Under the pieces are notes generated by a model. It was not told the origin of the DNA and did not search any database. It saw nothing but the letters and a program-made list of their open reading frames with translations. DNA of 64,000 nucleotides from Chitinophaga eiseniae (GTDB lineage Bacteria > Bacteroidota > Bacteroidia > Chitinophagales > Chitinophagaceae): contig NZ_JABAHZ010000001.1 in assembly GCF_012641265.1 (NCBI RefSeq), positions 558,001 through 622,000 on the forward strand, written 5' to 3'. Shown here in pieces: positions 1 through 7,052 of this stretch. Positions within the stretch are counted from its first letter, which is position 1, and every line of letters begins with the position of its first letter. A program made the translations under genes and the position numbers.

Positions 1-1
1 C

Positions 2-469
2 GCTGTATCCGGGGGAGGGCTCTTTCATGACCTGGCTCCCCACCAGCTGGATCTCATGACCTGGTTTTTTGGAAGAGCCAGAAGCGCTACCGGGATTGCC
101 AGGAACCAGGCCAAAATGTACCGGGCCGATGACCTGGTATCAGGCAATATTTTATTCGAAAACGGGATCGTATTCAACGGCATCTGGTGCTTTTCAGTGG
201 GCGCGGCCGACAAAGCCGATGTCTGTGAGATCACCGGTTCCCTGGGAAAAATAAGGTTCCCGGTATTCGGGCATTCGTTTACCCTCAGCATAAACGGAGC
301 TGAGCAAGTGTTTGCATTTGATGCCCTGCAACATGTACAGCAGCCTATGATAGAACAGGTAACTGCCTTCTTTTTAGATAAAGGTCCTAATCCCTGTTCC
401 GCTGAAGAAGCTATCCTTTCTATGCAGTTGATGGATAGTTTTACGAAGAAGGATAAAATGATTTTCTAA
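2..469 (+). CDS. Gfo/Idh/MocA family oxidoreductase, C-terminal part (5' end outside window)
   Basis: The reading frame is open from the first complete codon at position 2 and stops at 469, so only about 155 C-terminal residues are visible. The stretch GGGLFHDLAPHQLDLMTW matches the 'GG.l.D...H.lDl..w..G' segment that begins the C-terminal alpha/beta domain of Gfo/Idh/MocA NAD(P)-dependent oxidoreductases. The beta-sheet part that follows (GNILFENGIVFNGIWCF) and the closing helix (AILSMQLMDSF) also fit. These enzymes usually oxidise or reduce a sugar or other small polyol with a nucleotide cofactor; the Rossmann half that would confirm cofactor binding lies outside the window. A second, different Gfo/Idh/MocA gene lies at 2965, so the cluster may use two. 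An ATG at 56 is internal and is not taken as the start. Confidence 0.75.
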   Translation, partial: AVSGGGLFHDLAPHQLDLMTWFFGRARSATGIARNQAKMYRADDLVSGNILFENGIVFNGIWCFSVGAADKADVCEITGSLGKIRFPVFGHSFTLSINGAEQVFAFDALQHVQQPMIEQVTAFFLDKGPNPCSAEEAILSMQLMDSFTKKDKMIF

Positions 470-478
470 CGGATGCCC

Positions 479-568
479 GCAAAGACGCCAAGGAGCAAAG
501 CAGGAAAGAGATCAGCGCCGGGGGGCGCTAATCCTCTTATTTTCTTTGCCTCTTTGTTTCTTTGCGTG
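479..568. repeat. Intergenic inverted-repeat element, copy 1
   Basis: The element has CGCAAAGACGC at its left end and CTTTGCGTGAG at its right end, with an internal short hairpin AGCGCC-GGGG-GGCGCT (514-529). It fills most of the gap between the Gfo/Idh/MocA fragment and the isoprenoid enzyme. It is related in end sequence and layout to elements at 6272-6434, 51138-51231 and 62941-63060. It may act as a terminator or an mRNA-end structure for the upstream gene; this copy is the least symmetrical. Confidence 0.6.
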
Positions 569-590
569 AGAAAATAATTCGCTTTTATAT

Positions 591-598
591 TATATTTG
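591..598 (+). promoter_or_regulatory. Possible -7 promoter box (TATATTTG)
   Basis: TATATTTG fits the Bacteroidota -7 consensus TAnnTTTG. The nearest upstream TTTG (561-564) is 26 bases away, longer than the usual spacing of about 19-21, so the promoter is only tentative. It would drive the isoprenoid enzyme starting at 659 or 710. Confidence 0.3.
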
Positions 599-658
599 GA
601 AATATAGTTTTACCTACAACCATTATCGTTACACTAACTATTCCTTTTTTATTCTATT

Positions 659-1672
659 ATGTATTTTGTCAGGTTCGGGGCAAGCATCTGTTACCAGTTG
701 TATCAAATTATGTCTGCCCGCAGGCAGGAAGAAAAATGGGCCACTAACTATCTCAGACGCCTGGAAAGCTCCTTTGGCGGCCAGCTTGATCCGGCTTCTT
801 TTCGTAAAATTGTCAACAGCTATAGCATTTATATCCCCATGATCTGTGATGCCTTTATGGGACTCCGGGGGAGGAAAACCTCTGCCCAGGAGAAAGAGCG
901 GATGTTATTGTACTTTATATGCAGTACCATATTTGACGATTTTTGCGACAGGAAAGAGTTATCGCGTGAGCTGCTCTACCGGATATCTTATGAATCAGAG
1001 CAATACCAGCCCACCCGTGTGGAGGAGCGCCTTTTCCTGCATGCTCACCTCGCATTGAAGGGCTTTGTTGCTGACCAATCCCTGTATGAAGAAATCACCA
1101 GGGAGTTATTCCGGGTACAGGTGGACTCAGACAAGCAATTTGATCCGGCTATCAGCCAGGAAGAATTAACGCGCATCACCCTGGGCAAAGGCGGCTACTC
1201 TGTGCTGCTTTGCCATTTTTATTTTGACTCCCCGGCCTGTGCTATAGAACAGGCTTGCTGGTATCGCCTTGGCGGCATTATCCAGTTAACAAATGATTTG
1301 TTCGATATTTATAAAGACCTGGAACAGGGATCGGTTACTTTACCCAACCGGATGGAGAGCGCTTACGAGTTCTCGGATTACTTTATGGGGGAAGTTACTG
1401 CCATAGAAAAAGCGATCGCGATGCTGCCTTATGACACCTCCAGGCGGCAGGATTTCCTGTCGGGTGTCATGGGCATCTGCTCATTTGGTAGCCTGGCCCT
1501 GCACCGGCTCCGGGAGCTCCAGGGACAAGAAGAACGCCTGCCCAACCTGCGCCAGCTACCCCGGAAAGCGCTGGTGGTAGATATGGAGCAGGCAACCAAT
1601 ATCTGGTATTGTATCAAATTCACGTACCGTAAAACGAAAGCCTGGCAATTATCGATAGTTGCGGCTAATTAA
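659..1672 (+). CDS. Class I isoprenoid synthase-like protein (squalene/phytoene synthase-like)
   Basis: This 337-residue, largely helical protein carries two metal-binding motifs of class I isoprenoid enzymes. DDFCD at residues 93-97 fits DDxxD. QLTNDLFDIYKDLEQG (about 209-224), followed by LP, resembles the second motif of squalene and phytoene synthases (QxTNxxRDxxED..G...LP). The NDxxDxxxD core is close to, but not the same as, the NSE triad of terpene cyclases. A prenyl diphosphate substrate and a cytoplasmic or membrane-associated site are inferred. An ATG at 710 would remove 17 residues and gives a more natural N-terminus (MSARRQEEKW), so the start is uncertain. The gene sits between two oxidoreductases with a radical SAM protein and a methyltransferase downstream, a setting typical of natural-product clusters. 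The product cannot be predicted. Confidence 0.65.
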   Translation: MYFVRFGASICYQLYQIMSARRQEEKWATNYLRRLESSFGGQLDPASFRKIVNSYSIYIPMICDAFMGLRGRKTSAQEKERMLLYFICSTIFDDFCDRKELSRELLYRISYESEQYQPTRVEERLFLHAHLALKGFVADQSLYEEITRELFRVQVDSDKQFDPAISQEELTRITLGKGGYSVLLCHFYFDSPACAIEQACWYRLGGIIQLTNDLFDIYKDLEQGSVTLPNRMESAYEFSDYFMGEVTAIEKAIAMLPYDTSRRQDFLSGVMGICSFGSLALHRLRELQGQEERLPNLRQLPRKALVVDMEQATNIWYCIKFTYRKTKAWQLSIVAAN

Positions 1673-1760
1673 TAGCGCATCACTACCTTCCCCAAAAAAT
1701 ATTTTCCCCGCACATAAGGGTATTTTTTCAGTGGCGTGTATTAGTTCCAAATTATCGTAC

Positions 1761-1877
1761 ATGCAATATGAAGAAGACGAAATGCACCAGCAGCTGGCCA
1801 GGCTGCTGGCCTACCTGATTTTGCCCGCATTGGGCTTCATTTCCATCGCCATTATTCTACTGATCATTTTATTATAA
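1761..1877 (+). CDS. Possible small single-pass membrane peptide (38 aa)
   Basis: From the ATG at 1761 this frame encodes 38 residues: an acidic and polar N-terminus (MQYEEDEMHQQ) followed by about 24 strongly hydrophobic residues ending in IILLIILL. It lies in the 214-base gap between the isoprenoid enzyme and the radical SAM gene and ends 9 bases before the latter. The frame stays open further upstream to 1659, but that would overlap the preceding gene and add an atypical N-terminus. The clean amphipathic-plus-membrane layout supports a real peptide, yet short hydrophobic ORFs arise by chance. No family is recognised. Confidence 0.4.
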   Translation: MQYEEDEMHQQLARLLAYLILPALGFISIAIILLIILL

Positions 1878-1886
1878 CGCCGGACC

Positions 1887-2993
1887 ATGTATAAAACTTC
1901 TGATTATCTCTCCAGGGGGAGCCGCTTTGTGCGTAACCAGTTGTACCCTTCCCGAAAGGTGCTGTCTACGCTGATGATATACGCTACGGATCTTTGTAAC
2001 TCCCGTTGCAAACACTGCCTGATATGGGCCAAACGTCCCGTGGCCTATCTCTCCAAAGAAAAAATTATAGACATCATGCAGAGCAGTTGTATCAGCGCCG
2101 CTACCACGGTAGGACTGGAGGGCGGTGAATTCCTGCTACATCCCGAAGCCTTTGAAATACTGGAATGGTTTCATCAGCACCATCCAAATTTCGACTTGTT
2201 GTCCAATTGCCTGCAACCAGAAAAAGTGATCCGGGCAGTGCAACAGTTTCCACCCAAACGTTTATTTATTTCGTTGGACGGTACCCGTGAATCATATAAA
2301 TATATGCGGGGAAAAGATGGATACGACAAGGTATTGACGGTTATAGAAGCCCTGCACAGTACTTGTAATATCTCTGTGATGTTTACCCTTTCTCCTTATA
2401 ACAGCTTCGATGACCTGCAACATGTGATGGACGTATGTACCCGCTATGGAATTGATTTACGGGTAGGGATTTACAACAATATCTCTTATTTCGACACAGT
2501 GGAAAAAGCCCATGAACAAGGTGCGTTGTCGGCAGCAGCAGCCGGCTATGAAATTCCGCCGGAAATTATTCAACAGCTGGGAAATTTTGAAGAGAACCTG
2601 GACTTCCTGTTGCTTTATAAATACTGGCAACGGGGCGAGCTGAAACTTCCTTGTTATTCTATCTTCGACAGTGTGGTAGTACTCCCTAATGGCGATGTGC
2701 CCATTTGCCAGAACCTGGATCTGAAGCTGGGCAACATCCATGAAAAAAGCCTGGATACCATCTACAATGAGGCCGCCACTATTGCTCTCCAGAAAAAGCA
2801 TTGCCGTGATTGTAATGGCTGCTGGATCAATTTTCACCGGAAATACGATGTTACCCTGTTCCGCCAGGCGGAGCAACTGGCCGGTGCCAGCATCACCGCG
2901 GCGGTATTGGGCCATTACCAATGGAATGAACAACGGGAACGTTTTAAAACAGTGATATCGAAATATGATAGGGTCCCTGGCAGCGCGGTATAA
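1887..2993 (+). CDS. Radical SAM protein with SPASM-like C-terminal domain
   Basis: The 368-residue protein has the radical SAM cluster motif CNSRCKHC (Cys37, Cys41, Cys44), which holds the [4Fe-4S] cluster that cleaves S-adenosylmethionine. It also has a GGE motif at 78-80 for SAM binding. A Cys-rich C-terminus (Cys255, Cys273, then HCRDCNGC with Cys305/308/311) is typical of SPASM or twitch domains that hold auxiliary Fe-S clusters. Such enzymes modify peptides, lipids or small molecules; the substrate here is unknown. No RiPP precursor is obvious, although a 38-residue membrane peptide is predicted immediately upstream. The 3' end overlaps the next gene by 29 bases if that gene starts at 2965, implying co-transcription. 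Confidence 0.85.
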   Translation: MYKTSDYLSRGSRFVRNQLYPSRKVLSTLMIYATDLCNSRCKHCLIWAKRPVAYLSKEKIIDIMQSSCISAATTVGLEGGEFLLHPEAFEILEWFHQHHPNFDLLSNCLQPEKVIRAVQQFPPKRLFISLDGTRESYKYMRGKDGYDKVLTVIEALHSTCNISVMFTLSPYNSFDDLQHVMDVCTRYGIDLRVGIYNNISYFDTVEKAHEQGALSAAAAGYEIPPEIIQQLGNFEENLDFLLLYKYWQRGELKLPCYSIFDSVVVLPNGDVPICQNLDLKLGNIHEKSLDTIYNEAATIALQKKHCRDCNGCWINFHRKYDVTLFRQAEQLAGASITAAVLGHYQWNEQRERFKTVISKYDRVPGSAV

Positions 2994-4008
2994 AAACTGG
3001 CGAAGAAAAAAGGTGATGGACGCCCTGGTAGCACCATTGCCGGGATGCAATTTTGCATTTATAGGAATAGGGCAGCATAGCCTGGATAACCTGTACCCGG
3101 TATTATTACGTTTAGGCGTACCAGTGAGATATATTTACTCCCGGCAGCTACCGCTGGCACAGCAAGCCGCCCGGTTGTTTCCCGCTTGCACGGGGGTAAA
3201 CGACCTGTCGGCCATTTTACAGGATGATACCATCAAAGGCGTATTCATTTGCACCAAAAATGAATACCAGCTACCCCTGGTGAAAACTTGCCTGGAACAG
3301 GGAAAATATGTTTTCGTGGAGAAGCCGGGAGTGACCAACTATGCAGGCTGGGAGGAATTGACGGCGCATCGCCACGCCAACCGCTGTATGATTGCCTTTA
3401 ACAAACGGTTCAACCCGGTGAATGCACAGTTCCAAAAGGATTTCAATAAGGCGTTCAGTTACCAGGCACGGTATGTTACAGGGCCTTACCCGGAAGGCAA
3501 TGCTGTGATGGAACTGTTTTGCCACCCGGTAGATAATGTATTGCAGCTCTTCGGACCCGTGAAGGAATATTATTTTACGGTGCAGCAGGTCAACGGCGGG
3601 GTACAGGTGCAGTTATTACTCCAGCATGCCAGGGTAACCGGTACGATGGAGCTATCGACTTGTTACGCCTGGTCGTCTTTTGCAGATCAGCTGCAATGTG
3701 TAACGCCGGCACGGCATGTCGCTATCGACTATCCGGGGACGTTCGTGGTACAGGAGCTGGGCTATCGCCCCGGTGGTATCCCGGTAGATAAAATTTTAAA
3801 ACGAACGGGGCGTGCGCAGGTAAGTAATGCTACCGGTGCCGTGCCCGTGGCCGCCAACAATAGTATCTGGCAACATGGCTACTATCAGGAAGTTGCTTGT
3901 TTTGTAGAGGCCGTACAGCAGGGGAAATCACCCCTGGAGGCAACGCCGGATACTTTTGAAGGTACCTTCCGTTTATTGGAAGCTGTTTCGCAAGGCTTGG
4001 GGAAGTAA
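2965..4008 (+). CDS. Gfo/Idh/MocA family oxidoreductase
   Basis: This 347-residue protein has an N-terminal Rossmann fold (NFAFIGIGQHSLDNLYPVL) with the glycine-rich nucleotide-binding turn. The family signature EKPG follows ('YVFVEKPGVTNYAGW'), where the Lys usually acts in catalysis, and the C-terminal alpha/beta domain has the expected length. It should be a cytoplasmic NAD(P)-dependent dehydrogenase acting on a sugar-like or polyol substrate. The ATG at 2965 overlaps the radical SAM gene by 29 bases. An ATG at 3016, preceded by an A/G-rich stretch, would remove 17 basic residues that precede the Rossmann fold and is a realistic alternative. It pairs with the truncated homologue at the window start. 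Confidence 0.8.
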   Translation: MIGSLAARYKNWRRKKVMDALVAPLPGCNFAFIGIGQHSLDNLYPVLLRLGVPVRYIYSRQLPLAQQAARLFPACTGVNDLSAILQDDTIKGVFICTKNEYQLPLVKTCLEQGKYVFVEKPGVTNYAGWEELTAHRHANRCMIAFNKRFNPVNAQFQKDFNKAFSYQARYVTGPYPEGNAVMELFCHPVDNVLQLFGPVKEYYFTVQQVNGGVQVQLLLQHARVTGTMELSTCYAWSSFADQLQCVTPARHVAIDYPGTFVVQELGYRPGGIPVDKILKRTGRAQVSNATGAVPVAANNSIWQHGYYQEVACFVEAVQQGKSPLEATPDTFEGTFRLLEAVSQGLGK

Positions 4009-4059
4009 ATAGAAATTATGTAAATTGTAGCACCGGATTTTATTAAAACCGGTCCCCGA

Positions 4060-4704
4060 ATGAATCAGCTCAACAGCAGATCCCTGATGGCCGTGGAAGT
4101 TTTCAACAAGCAGGCCAAAGTATACCAGGATAAATACATGGATGTTTCCATGTACCATGATACGTTTGATCTGTTTTGCAACTACATTCCCAAAGACGAT
4201 GCTGCCTTGCTGGATATTGCCTGTGGTCCGGGCAATGTAACCGCGTATTTGCTACAGAAACGGTCGGGGTTCCGTATCCTGGGAATTGATCTGGCTCCCA
4301 ATATGATTGAGCTGGCCCGGAAGAACAATCCAGGCGCTACTTTTGAGCTGAAGGATGCGCGGGCTATCCGCACTATCGGCCAACAGTTTGACGCTATCGT
4401 ATGTGCGTTCGGGTTACCCTATCTCTCCAAAACAGAAAGTGAACAGTTAATCGCCGATGCATATGATCTGCTGGCGCCCGGGGGCGTGCTTTACCTGAGT
4501 ACCATGGAAGGAGAGGAGCACCTGTCGGGATATTACTCCTCCTCGTCTGGCGATGAAATATATATTCATTACCACCAGGCCGCCCACCTCGTTGCAGCAT
4601 TGAACCAAAACGATTTTGGTCTCCTGGCAGTACAGCGGATTCCCGCAGCTAACCAACATGGATGGCCTACAGACGACCTGATCTTAATAGCGAAAAAACG
4701 CTGA
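4060..4704 (+). CDS. Class I SAM-dependent methyltransferase
   Basis: The 214-residue protein shows the class I methyltransferase motifs in order: LLDIACGPGNVTAYL (motif I, SAM binding), ILGIDLAPNMIELARKN (motif II acidic loop), FELKDARAI, and DAIVCAFGLPYL before LLAPGGVLYLSTME. It probably methylates a small molecule; the acceptor cannot be told. It starts 51 bases after the oxidoreductase and is the last plus-strand gene of the block; its stop lies 3 bases from the stop of the convergent DinB-like gene. A 22-base near-palindrome with ACCGG/CCGGT ends (4032-4053) lies just upstream and could be a weak hairpin or a binding site. Confidence 0.8.
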   Translation: MNQLNSRSLMAVEVFNKQAKVYQDKYMDVSMYHDTFDLFCNYIPKDDAALLDIACGPGNVTAYLLQKRSGFRILGIDLAPNMIELARKNNPGATFELKDARAIRTIGQQFDAIVCAFGLPYLSKTESEQLIADAYDLLAPGGVLYLSTMEGEEHLSGYYSSSSGDEIYIHYHQAAHLVAALNQNDFGLLAVQRIPAANQHGWPTDDLILIAKKR

Positions 4705-4707
4705 TTC

Positions 4708-5196
4708 TTATCTCGTAGCCAGTACAAGCTTAAATTTTTCTATTTGTCGCCGGTGCCGCATTACATGCACAATGGCATGTTCCATGAGTTGTTCGATGTC
4801 GTATACTTGCCCCCAGCGGGTAGCTATTTTCTTTGCGGGATCAAATTCTTCGAGTTCGTTGTCAGGGATCTTACTGAAAACATTTACTGTAAAAACAAAG
4901 GCATCTGTCAGGCTTTGTATATATGCTTTTGCGGTAGTGCGTAAGGTATCAGCAACACCGGGTACACTGTCCCGGCTGCCGCGTTGTATGTATACGGCGT
5001 AGCTGTAGGCGGAACTGATTACATGTGCCAGCACGGATTGAATGGAGCGGCAATTAGGATCGGTCGTGGCCGTGTCGGTTATGGCGGCTAAGGCCGGATC
5101 GCTCACGTCGGCAATGACCTCCTGCAGCGCTTTGATCACATTTTCATATTCGTCCAGCAGGGCGCCCACGGCGCCGGTGCGGTATACTTTGTTCAT
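4708..5196 (-). CDS. DinB-like four-helix protein
   Basis: The protein of about 162 residues looks like a DinB/YfiT-type four-helix bundle. It has an N-terminal helix with ALLDEYENVIKALQEVI, a mid-protein AHVISSAYSYAVYIQ helix, and a C-terminal HAIVHVMRHRRQIEK with the His spacing that commonly binds a divalent metal in this superfamily. Members include thiol-dependent transferases; many have no known substrate. Two ATGs are possible. An AAGGAG sequence lies one base before the ATG at 5202 but seven bases before the ATG at 5196, so 5196 is preferred, giving MNKVYRTG. The gene is convergent with the methyltransferase and probably monocistronic. Confidence 0.7.
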   Translation of the reverse strand: MNKVYRTGAVGALLDEYENVIKALQEVIADVSDPALAAITDTATTDPNCRSIQSVLAHVISSAYSYAVYIQRGSRDSVPGVADTLRTTAKAYIQSLTDAFVFTVNVFSKIPDNELEEFDPAKKIATRWGQVYDIEQLMEHAIVHVMRHRRQIEKFKLVLATR

Positions 5197-5288
5197 ATGC
5201 ATGCTCCTTACTTCAGGACTGGAAGATAGGAAAATGTTGTGTGGTAAAGCGCTTTTTCAACGGGAAACCAGCGGGAGCAGGAAAATAA

Positions 5289-5323
5289 AACGGCAAGCTG
5301 GTGCCCGTAACCAACTTGCCGTT
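5289..5323 (-). terminator. Intrinsic terminator after the ArsR-SRPBCC operon
   Basis: Inverted repeat AACGGCAAGCTGGT / ACCAACTTGCCGTT (14 bp, one mismatch) has a 7-base loop. Read on the minus strand it is followed by TTTTATTTTC, so it fits a rho-independent terminator just past the SRPBCC stop at 5344. Confidence 0.7.
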
Positions 5324-5343
5324 GCTGTGAGCCGTTGCTGTGA

Positions 5344-5844
5344 CTATCTGAGCGTTGCCAGTACTTCGTCCAGGTTGCCCAATGCCATGGTAAATCCTTC
5401 TTGGAAGCCCATCTTAATAATGTTTTCCAGGTCTTCCAGTTTATTGTAGGTAATATGGCAGGTTACCAATGTTTTATCGCCTTTAGACTGGAAGGATACT
5501 TCCCAGCGCGATTGAGGGAGACCGGCATTTACGTTGCCATGTTCGTCTGAAAACCCGTCCAGCCCTATAAATTTCTGCTGGTTGATAATTTCCTGGTAAT
5601 TGGCAAATGACCAGTGTACTTCGCCCTCCGGGCCAACCATGGCGTATAGCCATTGTCCGCCTTCGCGGAAGTCCATGGATTTTGTTTTAGCCTTCCAGGG
5701 TTTGGGCGCCCACCACTGATCCAGTAGATCTTTTTTCGTATAGGCGTCCCATACCAACGGTAAGGCGGCATCGAATTCGCGCTTTACCGTAATGGCTTTC
5801 TTCTCTTTATCCACAGAGAAATCAAATGCTAAATTCGCGTTCAT
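5344..5844 (-). CDS. SRPBCC (AHSA1-like) domain protein
   Basis: The 166-residue protein has the activator-of-Hsp90-homologue-1-like pattern of the SRPBCC/START fold. KREFDAALPLVWDAYTKKDLLDQWWAPKPWKA is followed by MDFREGGQWLYAMVGPEG and a C-terminal GFQEGFTMALGNLDEVL helix. The fold has a deep ligand-binding cavity, but the ligand is unknown. Its ATG overlaps the stop of the upstream ArsR gene (ATGA), so the two are translationally coupled. ArsR-SRPBCC pairs are widespread in bacteria, and the regulator probably controls this operon. No catalytic residues can be assigned. Confidence 0.85.
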   Translation of the reverse strand: MNANLAFDFSVDKEKKAITVKREFDAALPLVWDAYTKKDLLDQWWAPKPWKAKTKSMDFREGGQWLYAMVGPEGEVHWSFANYQEIINQQKFIGLDGFSDEHGNVNAGLPQSRWEVSFQSKGDKTLVTCHITYNKLEDLENIIKMGFQEGFTMALGNLDEVLATLR

Positions 5845-6161
5845 TTTTTTTGCGTTTTTATGGTGGACAATACAATATCAAGGGTACCAAATTTTTTCTC
5901 CCAGGTAGTCCGGCATTTCTCCAGCCACTCTGCGATGGCCGTTAATTTCGTTCCATCTAACCGGTAATATATCTCCCTGCCGGTTTGCGTTTGTTGCAGC
6001 AACTGGCATGCCGTAAGGATGCGCAGGTGCCTGGATACGGCCTGTCGCGATATTTCAAAGTGCTCCGCAATAGCACCCGGCGTCATGGGCTTTGTGGCTA
6101 TCAGCAAAAGGATAGCCCGGCGGGTTGGGTCTGCTATTGCCTGAAATACATCCCTTCTCAT
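5841..6161 (-). CDS. ArsR/SmtB family winged-helix regulator
   Basis: This 106-residue protein starts MRRDVFQAIADPTRRAILLLI, the usual first helix of ArsR-family repressors. The recognition part is GAIAEHFEISRQAVSRHLRILTACQLL, followed by a wing (QQTQTGREIYYRLDG). No Cys pair of the metal-sensing ArsR type is present in the DNA-binding helix, so it is probably not a metal sensor. It belongs to the subset linked to SRPBCC genes. It overlaps the SRPBCC gene by 4 bases. Imperfect palindromes around its promoter (6181-6194 and 6206-6217) are candidate autorepression sites. Confidence 0.85.
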   Translation of the reverse strand: MRRDVFQAIADPTRRAILLLIATKPMTPGAIAEHFEISRQAVSRHLRILTACQLLQQTQTGREIYYRLDGTKLTAIAEWLEKCRTTWEKKFGTLDIVLSTIKTQKK

Positions 6162-6180
6162 GTGACCAAAATAAAACGAG

Positions 6181-6217
6181 CAACCGTTCAGTTGTAAATA
6201 TATGAAACTAATTGGTT
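6181..6217 (-). promoter_or_regulatory. Candidate ArsR operator pair
   Basis: Two imperfect palindromes flank the -7 box: CAACCGTTCAGTTG (6181-6194) and AACTAATTGGTT (6206-6217, 10 of 12 positions symmetric). Both have AAC/GTT ends. Their position over the promoter fits autorepression by the adjacent ArsR protein; this is inference from position and symmetry only. Confidence 0.35.
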
Positions 6218-6223
6218 GCGCAA
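6195..6223 (-). promoter_or_regulatory. Promoter of the ArsR-SRPBCC operon
   Basis: On the minus strand TTG (6221-6223) and TATATTTA (6195-6202) are separated by 18 bases. This fits the Bacteroidota -33/-7 pattern TTG...TAnnTTTG with one mismatch. Transcription would begin about 25-30 bases before the ATG at 6161. Confidence 0.5.
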
Positions 6224-6271
6224 AGTTTTTTGTGATTTTTTTAGCGGGCGGCGGCGTTAAGTAGGGAATTT

Positions 6272-6434
6272 TTCTCGCGAAGGCGCAAAAGCAGCAAAGA
6301 ATTTAAGAAAATAAAGCAGCGAATTTTAAGCCCGCAGAGCGGGAAGATCATATAACATAGCAGTACACTATATGATCTTCCCGCTCTGCGGGCTTAAAAT
6401 TCGCTTCAATCTCTGCTGCTTTGCGCCTTTGCGT
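6272..6434. repeat. Intergenic inverted-repeat element, copy 2, with perfect 36-bp inner stem
   Basis: The outer arms are related to CGCGAAGGCGCAAAAGCAGC (left) and GCTGCTTTGCGCCTTTGCG (right). The inner arms, 6319-6354 and 6369-6404, are perfectly complementary over 36 bases around a 14-base loop. The inner arm starts GCGAATTTTAAGCCCGC, almost the same as the inner arm of the element at 62982. The element occupies the space between the ArsR promoter and the end of the TetR gene and does not encode a convincing protein. Confidence 0.85.
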
Positions 6435-6440
6435 GACCCG

Positions 6441-7040
6441 CTACGTCATGGTCTTCTCATAAATCAGTTTCATCCCTCTCAGGTTCACCAGTCCATGCAA
6501 CAGGAAAGTATTTATTTCGTGCAGTATTTTATCGGGTGTCACCCCAGGCATACATCCCTCATCCAGCACCATTTCCAGGTGAGCAAAATATATTTTTGCA
6601 GCCAACAGGCTATTCGTATTGTGACGATATATTTCTTCCTTAAGTCCACGGTTGATATTCAACACCAGGAATGGAATCAGCGATGCTTCCCGGAAGCTTT
6701 CCAGGTACTCCCAGCTGGTAGTGTAATATTTTCTCAGCTCCTGGAAAAATACAGGCTGGATATAATGTGCGATGCTTTCCATCGACTGGAAAAAGTTATT
6801 CAGTTCGGAAATCGCGTTGGAGGCAACATAGCTATTGAGCGACAGGTATTTTTCTGATTTCTCTATCCAATGGCAGATGATAGTATGAACCAGGCTTTCC
6901 TTGCCGTCGAAATACACATAGAAACTTCGCTTAGGCAGATCGCAACTCCGCACAATTTCATCTACACTAACCCCCTTGATCCCTTTATGGGCAAAGAGTG
7001 CCACCGCTGCGGCAAGAATCTGTTTCTGTTCTTTTTTCAT
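6441..7040 (-). CDS. TetR/AcrR family regulator
   Basis: The 199-residue protein begins with a TetR helix-turn-helix: ILAAAVALFAHKGIKGVSVDEIVRSCDLPKRSFYVYFDGKESLV. A variable helical ligand-binding domain follows. It lies 12 bases after the TolC-like gene as the last gene of the RND efflux operon, so it is probably co-transcribed and could give feedback repression of that operon. The effector is unknown. A separate AraC regulator sits upstream of the operon, so two regulators may act on the same pump. Confidence 0.85.
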   Translation of the reverse strand: MKKEQKQILAAAVALFAHKGIKGVSVDEIVRSCDLPKRSFYVYFDGKESLVHTIICHWIEKSEKYLSLNSYVASNAISELNNFFQSMESIAHYIQPVFFQELRKYYTTSWEYLESFREASLIPFLVLNINRGLKEEIYRHNTNSLLAAKIYFAHLEMVLDEGCMPGVTPDKILHEINTFLLHGLVNLRGMKLIYEKTMT

Positions 7041-7052
7041 GTTGCCTATATT

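Noticed and set aside
562..747. 61-residue hydrophobic plus-strand frame before the isoprenoid enzyme
   Set aside because: It overlaps the start of the isoprenoid enzyme in another frame and covers the promoter-like region; the hydrophobic look comes from A/T-rich intergenic DNA.
6372..6857. 161-residue plus-strand open frame antisense to TetR
   Set aside because: It starts inside the 36-bp inverted repeat and overlaps most of a well-supported TetR gene on the other strand.
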